Shown here: in pieces, positions 4,963 to 8,791 of the stretch
Layout of the letters: each line of letters starts with the position of its first letter
Numbering within the stretch: the first letter of the stretch is position 1
Assembly: GCA_035711465.1 (NCBI GenBank)
Contig: DASTCC010000241.1
Location: 1 to 8,791 of the forward strand
Origin: DASTCC01 sp035711465
GTDB lineage: Bacteria; Acidobacteriota; Vicinamibacteria; Vicinamibacterales; SCN-69-37
Reading direction: 5' to 3'
DNA: 8,791 bases
Program-made: the position numbers and the translations under genes
Notes under the pieces: generated by a model
What the model was told of the DNA's origin: nothing
Database searches by the model: none
Seen by the model: only the letters and a program-made list of their open reading frames with translations

Positions 4963-7605
4963 ATGTTCCTGCAGCACCTGCGGGCATTGTGGCGGCGCTG
5001 GCGCACGCGCCGGAGCGCTGACACCGATCTCCATCGCGAGCTCGACGCGTACGTGGAGCTGGCGGCGGCGGAGAAGATCGCCGGTGGCGTCGCCGCGAGC
5101 GAGGCGCGCCGTCAGACGCTTGCCGAGCTTGGCGGCGTCGAGTCGGTCAAGACCGCCATCCGCGGCCAGCGCGCCGGGGCACGGCTCGAAGCCGCGTGGG
5201 CCGACGCCCGCCAGGCGATACGCGGTCTGTGGCGGCGCCCGGCCATCGGTCTGACCGCGGCCGGCGTCCTCGGACTCGTCCTAGGGCTGACCATCGCGAT
5301 CCTCAGCGTCGTCGACGCGACGATCGTCAAGCCGCTGCCGTACGCGGACCCCGATCGCCTGGTCTTCGTGCAGCATCAGATCAAGCGGGGATCCACGCCG
5401 GGTCCCGGGTTCCTGTCGATGTCGTGGGAGGAACTGGCGCTGTGGCGGCAGGAGCCGGCGCTGTTCGCTGGTGGCGAGGGCTACCGCCGGTTCGGCCGGA
5501 TCGCATGGCACGAGTCGGGCCGCGAGATCGGTTTCGGCCGCTTCACCGCAGGGCTGCCGGCGCTGCTTGGCGTGAGACCCGTCGTCGGCCGCAGCTTTTC
5601 GATCGACGAAGGCACCGCTGCCTCGCCGGTCGCGGTGATTGCCGAGACGCTGTGGCGCCGGGAGTTCGGCGGGCGCGGCGATGTGCTCGGGTCCACCATC
5701 AGCCTTGGCGACGCTCGCTTCCGGATCATCGGCGTGATGCCGTCCGAGTTCCGATTCGGTCCGGCCGGCAACGGACTCATGGAGGTCTGGGCGCCGCTGC
5801 CCGAGCGCGTCGATCCCTCGATTCCCGGCTCCGAGCAAACCGAGGCGGTTTTCCGCCTTCGCGACGGGCTGAGCGCGGACACGGCGGCGGCGCGCGCGAA
5901 AGACGCGGGCGCCCGCATCGCGGCGGCCGCGCCGTCGCCATTCGTGGCCGCCTGGGAAGCGAGGCTGGCGCCGATCGACGAGTACCGCAGCGCTCGCCGC
6001 GGCGATCTTCGCGTGCAGTTGCTGACCTTCCTGGTGATGACCGTTGGCGTGCTGATCATCGCGTGCGCCAACGTCGCCAATCTGCTGATCGTCCGCGGCG
6101 CCGAGCGGCGGGCCGAGCTGGCGTTGCGCACCGCCCTTGGCGGCAGCCGGCAACGACTGCTGCAGCTGATGCTCTTCGAGACCGGGGCGATCATCAGCGC
6201 CAGCGTGATGCTCGCGCTCGCTGCGGCAGCCGTCCTGCTGCGGTTGCTGGATGCGGTGATGCCGCCGCGCGTCCGGCAGGCGATGTTCGAGGCTGGCGTG
6301 CCGGCGATCGACGGCCGCGTGCTGCTGTTCGCGGCGATTGCCGCCGGCACGATTGTCGTGGTCGCGGGCGGCTGGCCCGCGCTGGTGAGCGCGCGCGCGG
6401 CCATCGCCGCGCCCGTCGTTGGCCTGACGCGGGATCGCCGGCGGACCACCGCGGCCTTGCTGTCCGTTCAGGTGGCGCTTGCGTTGACGATGACGATCGG
6501 CGCCGGACTCCTCTCGGCGAGCTTCGTGCGCGCGATCACGCAGGACCTGGGCTACGCGGCCGAGGGTCTGAGCTGGGTGCGCGTCGAGCTGCCGCCGGGG
6601 CGGTTTCCAACGATCGCATCGCGCGCGTCGGTGCTCGACGATGTGCTGAGCCGCGTCCGAAGTGTCAACGGCGTGGCCGGCGCGGCATTCGGCTCGCCGC
6701 CGCCAGCGGTCATCACCAGCGAAATTCTGAGACCCGGCGACGACACGCCGGTTCCCGCGGCGATGCGCATGCGAGTCGGACGCGACTACTTCCGCGTGGC
6801 CGGCATGACGATCGTCGCCGGCCGCGAGTTCGGCGTCGAAGATACGGCCACGTCGCCGCCCGTCGCCATCGTCGACGAGCGTGCCGCGGCGGTGATCGCC
6901 CCGGACGGCAACGCGCTCGGCACGCAGATCCGAACCGCCACCGTCTCGGGATCCAAGGCCTACACCGTCATCGGCGTGGTCAACAGCGCTCTGGCAGCGG
7001 ACTTCAACGTCCAGATCGATCGCCCTGGCGTCTATTTGTCGCTGGCGCAGAGCCTGGCTGGCCGACCGAGCGTCGATCTTCTCATTCGAACGACGGGCGG
7101 CGGCGACATCGTCGGCGCGGCGATCAGCGCGGTGAAATCGGTCGAAGCGAGCGCCGTGGTGTCGCCGCCGAGCGACTCGGCCGCGCTACTCGCCTCGGTC
7201 GAGACATTTTCGCGGCCGCGGTTCCATGCGGCACTGGCGGGCACGCTGACCTCCGTCGCCGTTGCCCTCGCCGCGGTTGCGGTCTACGGACTGCTCGCCT
7301 TCGGCGTCAATCAGCGGCAGCGCGAAATCGCGCTGCGCATGGCGCTGGGATCGAGTTGGCAGCGCATCCGCGCGATGGTGATTCGCGAGGCGGCGACGCC
7401 TGTTCTGGTCGGGGTGCTCGGCGGTTGGGCGCTTGCGTGGCTGGCGAGCCGCTACGTGCAGTCGATGCTATACGCCATCGACGCGCAGGACGTTCGCGTC
7501 TTCGGGGCGGCGGCGTTGATAGTGTTGATGGCTGCGCTCGCGGCCGCGCTTGGACCGCTGCGTCGTGCGGCCGCGATCGATCCGGTCCGGGCGTTGAGAC
7601 AGTAA
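4963..7605 (+). CDS. ADOP-type duplicated ABC transporter permease (MacB/FtsX-like)
   Basis: An 880-residue inner-membrane protein. Residues 1-70 are the soluble permease prefix domain, charged and helical (TDLHRELDAYVELAAAEKIAGG, then EARRQTLAELGGVESVK). Two copies of a MacB-like permease follow. Copy one has TM1 at ~97-120 (ending VDATIVKPLPY), a periplasmic MacB_PCD-like domain, and an FtsX domain with helices at ~351-371, 408-428 and 453-473, including CANVANLLIVRGAERRAELA and ALGGSRQRLL. Copy two has a helix at ~495-520, a second periplasmic domain, and a final FtsX domain (helices ~763-784, 813-829, 846-866) with NQRQREIALRMALG and the terminal DPVRALRQ. This matches ADOP (remembered as TIGR03434). 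No ATPase gene is adjacent, which is normal for this 'orphan' family. Related MacB proteins move lipoproteins, peptides or drugs across the envelope. The cargo here is unknown. Confidence 0.93.
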   Translation: MFLQHLRALWRRWRTRRSADTDLHRELDAYVELAAAEKIAGGVAASEARRQTLAELGGVESVKTAIRGQRAGARLEAAWADARQAIRGLWRRPAIGLTAAGVLGLVLGLTIAILSVVDATIVKPLPYADPDRLVFVQHQIKRGSTPGPGFLSMSWEELALWRQEPALFAGGEGYRRFGRIAWHESGREIGFGRFTAGLPALLGVRPVVGRSFSIDEGTAASPVAVIAETLWRREFGGRGDVLGSTISLGDARFRIIGVMPSEFRFGPAGNGLMEVWAPLPERVDPSIPGSEQTEAVFRLRDGLSADTAAARAKDAGARIAAAAPSPFVAAWEARLAPIDEYRSARRGDLRVQLLTFLVMTVGVLIIACANVANLLIVRGAERRAELALRTALGGSRQRLLQLMLFETGAIISASVMLALAAAAVLLRLLDAVMPPRVRQAMFEAGVPAIDGRVLLFAAIAAGTIVVVAGGWPALVSARAAIAAPVVGLTRDRRRTTAALLSVQVALALTMTIGAGLLSASFVRAITQDLGYAAEGLSWVRVELPPGRFPTIASRASVLDDVLSRVRSVNGVAGAAFGSPPPAVITSEILRPGDDTPVPAAMRMRVGRDYFRVAGMTIVAGREFGVEDTATSPPVAIVDERAAAVIAPDGNALGTQIRTATVSGSKAYTVIGVVNSALAADFNVQIDRPGVYLSLAQSLAGRPSVDLLIRTTGGGDIVGAAISAVKSVEASAVVSPPSDSAALLASVETFSRPRFHAALAGTLTSVAVALAAVAVYGLLAFGVNQRQREIALRMALGSSWQRIRAMVIREAATPVLVGVLGGWALAWLASRYVQSMLYAIDAQDVRVFGAAALIVLMAALAAALGPLRRAAAIDPVRALRQ

Positions 7606-7651
7606 CGCCGGACGCCGACCGCGCGGGCGCGCGAGTTCATTCGTCCGGCGT
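7605..7651. terminator. Inverted repeat between convergent genes, possible bidirectional terminator
   Basis: Arms ACGCCGGACG (7605-7614) and CGTCCGGCGT (7642-7651) are perfect 10-bp complements around a 27-nt, very GC-rich loop. The loop holds a nested CGCGC/GCGCG pairing (7620-7631). The left arm starts on the last base of the permease TAA, and the right arm ends 12 nt before the secG stop. The site therefore sits where both convergent transcripts should end. T-tracts are lacking on both strands. Confidence 0.5.
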
Positions 7652-7663
7652 CAGAACGACAGG

Positions 7664-8134
7664 CTACGATCCCGAACCCGACCCAGCCGGCGGATTCGCA
7701 GGCGGCGGCGTCGAGCCCGATCCCGACCCGCCTGAAGCGGGCGGCGTCGCCGGCGGCGGCGTCGTGGACCCAGAACCCGAACCCGTGCCCGTCGTGTCCG
7801 GCGTCGTTCCCGAGGGCAGCGGCGTCGTCGGCAGCGCAGGCGCCGCGCCTTCGACCGGCGCCGGCGCGGAGATGCCGCCGACGACCGATCCGCCGCCGGT
7901 GCGGCCGATGATCGTGAGCGTCAGCGCGCCGATCATGAAGAGCGCGCCCAGAATCGTCGTGGCCCGTGTCAGCACCGTCGCGCCGGCACGCGCGCCGAAG
8001 GCCGTCTGGCTGCTGGCACCGCCAAACGCCGCGGCGATATCGCCGCCTTTGCCCTGCTGCAGCAGCACCACGACAAGCAGCAAGAGGCAGACGAGCACGT
8101 AGAAGGTGACGGTCAGGTAGTAGAGCATAAGCAT
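7664..8134 (-). CDS. secG: Preprotein translocase subunit SecG
   Basis: A 156-residue accessory subunit of the SecYEG channel, which passes unfolded proteins through the inner membrane; SecG assists the SecA-driven step. Helix 1 is at ~5-25 (YYLTVTFYVLVCLLLLVVVLL), followed by the family signature LLQQGKGGD (24-32), then AFGGASSQTAFGARAGATVLTRAT (36-59) and helix 2 (~61-77). The E. coli protein ends soon after helix 2. Here ~78 more residues follow, almost all Gly, Ser, Thr, Pro and Ala, with two similar units (118-135 and 136-151). The start is ATG 8134 or ATG 8128 (MLMLYY); GGGA lies 5 nt before the second, which favours 8128. A longer in-frame TTG reading at 8188 adds no family sequence. 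It follows the TPR gene by ~55 nt on the same strand. Confidence 0.92.
   Translation of the reverse strand: MLMLYYLTVTFYVLVCLLLLVVVLLQQGKGGDIAAAFGGASSQTAFGARAGATVLTRATTILGALFMIGALTLTIIGRTGGGSVVGGISAPAPVEGAAPALPTTPLPSGTTPDTTGTGSGSGSTTPPPATPPASGGSGSGSTPPPANPPAGSGSGS
7682..7783 (-). repeat. Degenerate tandem repeat encoding the SecG tail
   Basis: Two head-to-tail units encode GSGSGSTTPPPATPPASG (7783-7730) and GSGSGSTPPPANPPAG (7729-7682), followed by a further SGSGS. The DNA keeps recognisable blocks such as GGCGGCGGCGTCG and CCCGAACCCG. The pattern fits expansion by slippage or unequal exchange inside the gene while staying in frame. Confidence 0.65.
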
Positions 8135-8137
8135 CCC

Positions 8138-8143
8138 AGTATA
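8138..8143 (-). promoter_or_regulatory. Possible -10 box (TATACT) directly upstream of secG
   Basis: On the minus strand TATACT matches the sigma-70 -10 consensus at 5 of 6 positions and ends only 3 nt before the first ATG of secG. The best -35 at normal spacing is poor (TGGATG at 8166-8161). If used, transcription would start within a few bases of the initiation codons, giving a leaderless or near-leaderless mRNA. Co-transcription from the TPR gene is equally possible. Confidence 0.25.
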
Positions 8144-8188
8144 CCGGGAGCGCCCCGGGGCATCCAGCCGTACCAGCCAGCCCGTCAA

Positions 8189-8791
8189 TCACTCGGGAAA
8201 GCGCATGTCCCGCAGGATCTTCTGCACCCGCGGCGTGCCGCGGATCGGATCGAGCCACGGACTCATCCGGATCTCGACCATGTGGATGTCGTGCGAGCGG
8301 AAACCGCGTTCGAGGTGCTCGATGGCGCGCTCGAGCCGACCCAGGCCGACGGCCGCCACCGCCTGGAGAAACGGTGAGACGTAGACGGATTTGGCGATCG
8401 TGTCGAGCTCGCCAATTCGCGTGATCGCCTCCGTCTGTCGACCAGCGCGGGCGAGGCAATAGGTATCGAGGGCCAGAAACGGCGCCGCCCGGCCGGCGAT
8501 ACGCATTCCTTCGGCGGCCCCGGTCAGGCAATCGGGGTAGCGGCCGAGGAACGCGGCACTCGCGACAGACTGCTCGAACCCACGCGGGTCGCGCGCGTCG
8601 AGATCGAGGATGCGCTTGGCGGTGGCGAGTGCGCGTTCGAACTGCCGCGCCTGCAGCTCCTCGTGAGCCTGGGCTTCGAGCGTGACGATCGAGATCGGAT
8701 CCATCTGCGCGGCGCGCCGCACGCCGCTGAGCGCTTCGTTCGTGAAGCCGAGCGCGCCCATCACCCGCGCGTGCGTGCGGATCGATCGGAC
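8189..8791 (-). CDS. TPR-repeat protein, C-terminal part (possible kinase or regulator tail)
   Basis: The frame is open to the window edge and stops with TGA at 8191-8189, leaving 200 residues. The GTG/ATG codons at 8764/8761 are internal, because the codons before them (HARVMGALGFTNEAL) already read as a TPR helix pair. Helical repeats follow: GFTNEALSGVRRAAQMDPIS, QARQFERALATAKRILDLDARD, a degenerate pair around FLGRYPDCLTGAAEGM, AGRQTEAITRIGELD, and GLGRLERAIEHLERGFRSHD. The end, EIRMSPWLDPIRGTPRVQKILRDM, matches the usual close ('P.fDplR.dprf..ll..m') of TPR tails attached to Ser/Thr kinases, winged-helix regulators or cyclases in acidobacteria. TPR arrays bind partner proteins. Which catalytic or DNA-binding domain lies upstream cannot be seen. 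No membrane segment is present in this part. Confidence 0.8.
   Translation of the reverse strand, partial: VRSIRTHARVMGALGFTNEALSGVRRAAQMDPISIVTLEAQAHEELQARQFERALATAKRILDLDARDPRGFEQSVASAAFLGRYPDCLTGAAEGMRIAGRAAPFLALDTYCLARAGRQTEAITRIGELDTIAKSVYVSPFLQAVAAVGLGRLERAIEHLERGFRSHDIHMVEIRMSPWLDPIRGTPRVQKILRDMRFPE

Noticed and set aside
2693..5254. Long plus-strand frame (853 codons) across the MFS, methyltransferase and start of the permease
   Set aside because: It reads as Arg/Gly/Ala-rich sequence without domains and runs through gene boundaries and the operator, so it is a frame shadow.
5196..8102. Long plus-strand frame (968 codons) over the permease and antisense to secG
   Set aside because: It is an Arg-rich shadow of the permease, and its Pro-rich end is only the complement of the SecG tail repeat.

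Overview
The window looks like chromosomal DNA from an acidobacterium, most likely of the Vicinamibacteria type. The base composition is GC-rich throughout. The clearest taxonomic marker is the 880-residue double permease at 4963-7605, which has the architecture of the acidobacterial duplicated orphan permease (ADOP) family. The repeat-laden spacer beside the tRNA and the TPR tail at the right edge fit the same group. The lineage is inferred from family knowledge, not from a search.

Layout, left to right. Positions 1-792 (+) hold the C-terminal part of a serine beta-lactamase-like hydrolase whose start lies outside the window. Positions 793-962 are a spacer with two copies of a 40-nt imperfect repeat; the second forms a hairpin just past the 3' end of a tRNA-Leu(GAG) on the minus strand (963-1049). 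After a 232-nt spacer come a GT4-type glycosyltransferase (1282-2571, +) and an MFS exporter (2568-3914, +). They overlap by 4 nt (GTGA) and almost certainly form a two-gene operon ended by a hairpin at 3927-3952. A class I SAM-dependent methyltransferase (4032-4868, +) follows with its own strong ribosome binding site. The ADOP permease comes next, preceded by a perfect 25-bp inverted repeat (4916-4940) placed like an operator and by a strong Shine-Dalgarno.

The right end runs on the minus strand and converges with the permease. It holds the C-terminal 200 residues of a TPR-type protein (8189-8791, start outside the window) and then secG (7664-8134), whose product has an unusually long Gly/Ser/Thr/Pro tail. 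A 10-bp-arm inverted repeat starting on the last base of the permease stop codon lies between the convergent genes and may terminate both.

The genes do not form one obvious pathway. The best-supported functional unit is the glycosyltransferase/exporter pair. The permease looks separately controlled through the inverted repeat, probably by a PadR-type regulator encoded elsewhere. I found no CRISPR array, insertion sequence, transposase or phage gene. The most interesting elements are the 25-bp palindrome, the repeat family beside the tRNA, and the SecG tail.
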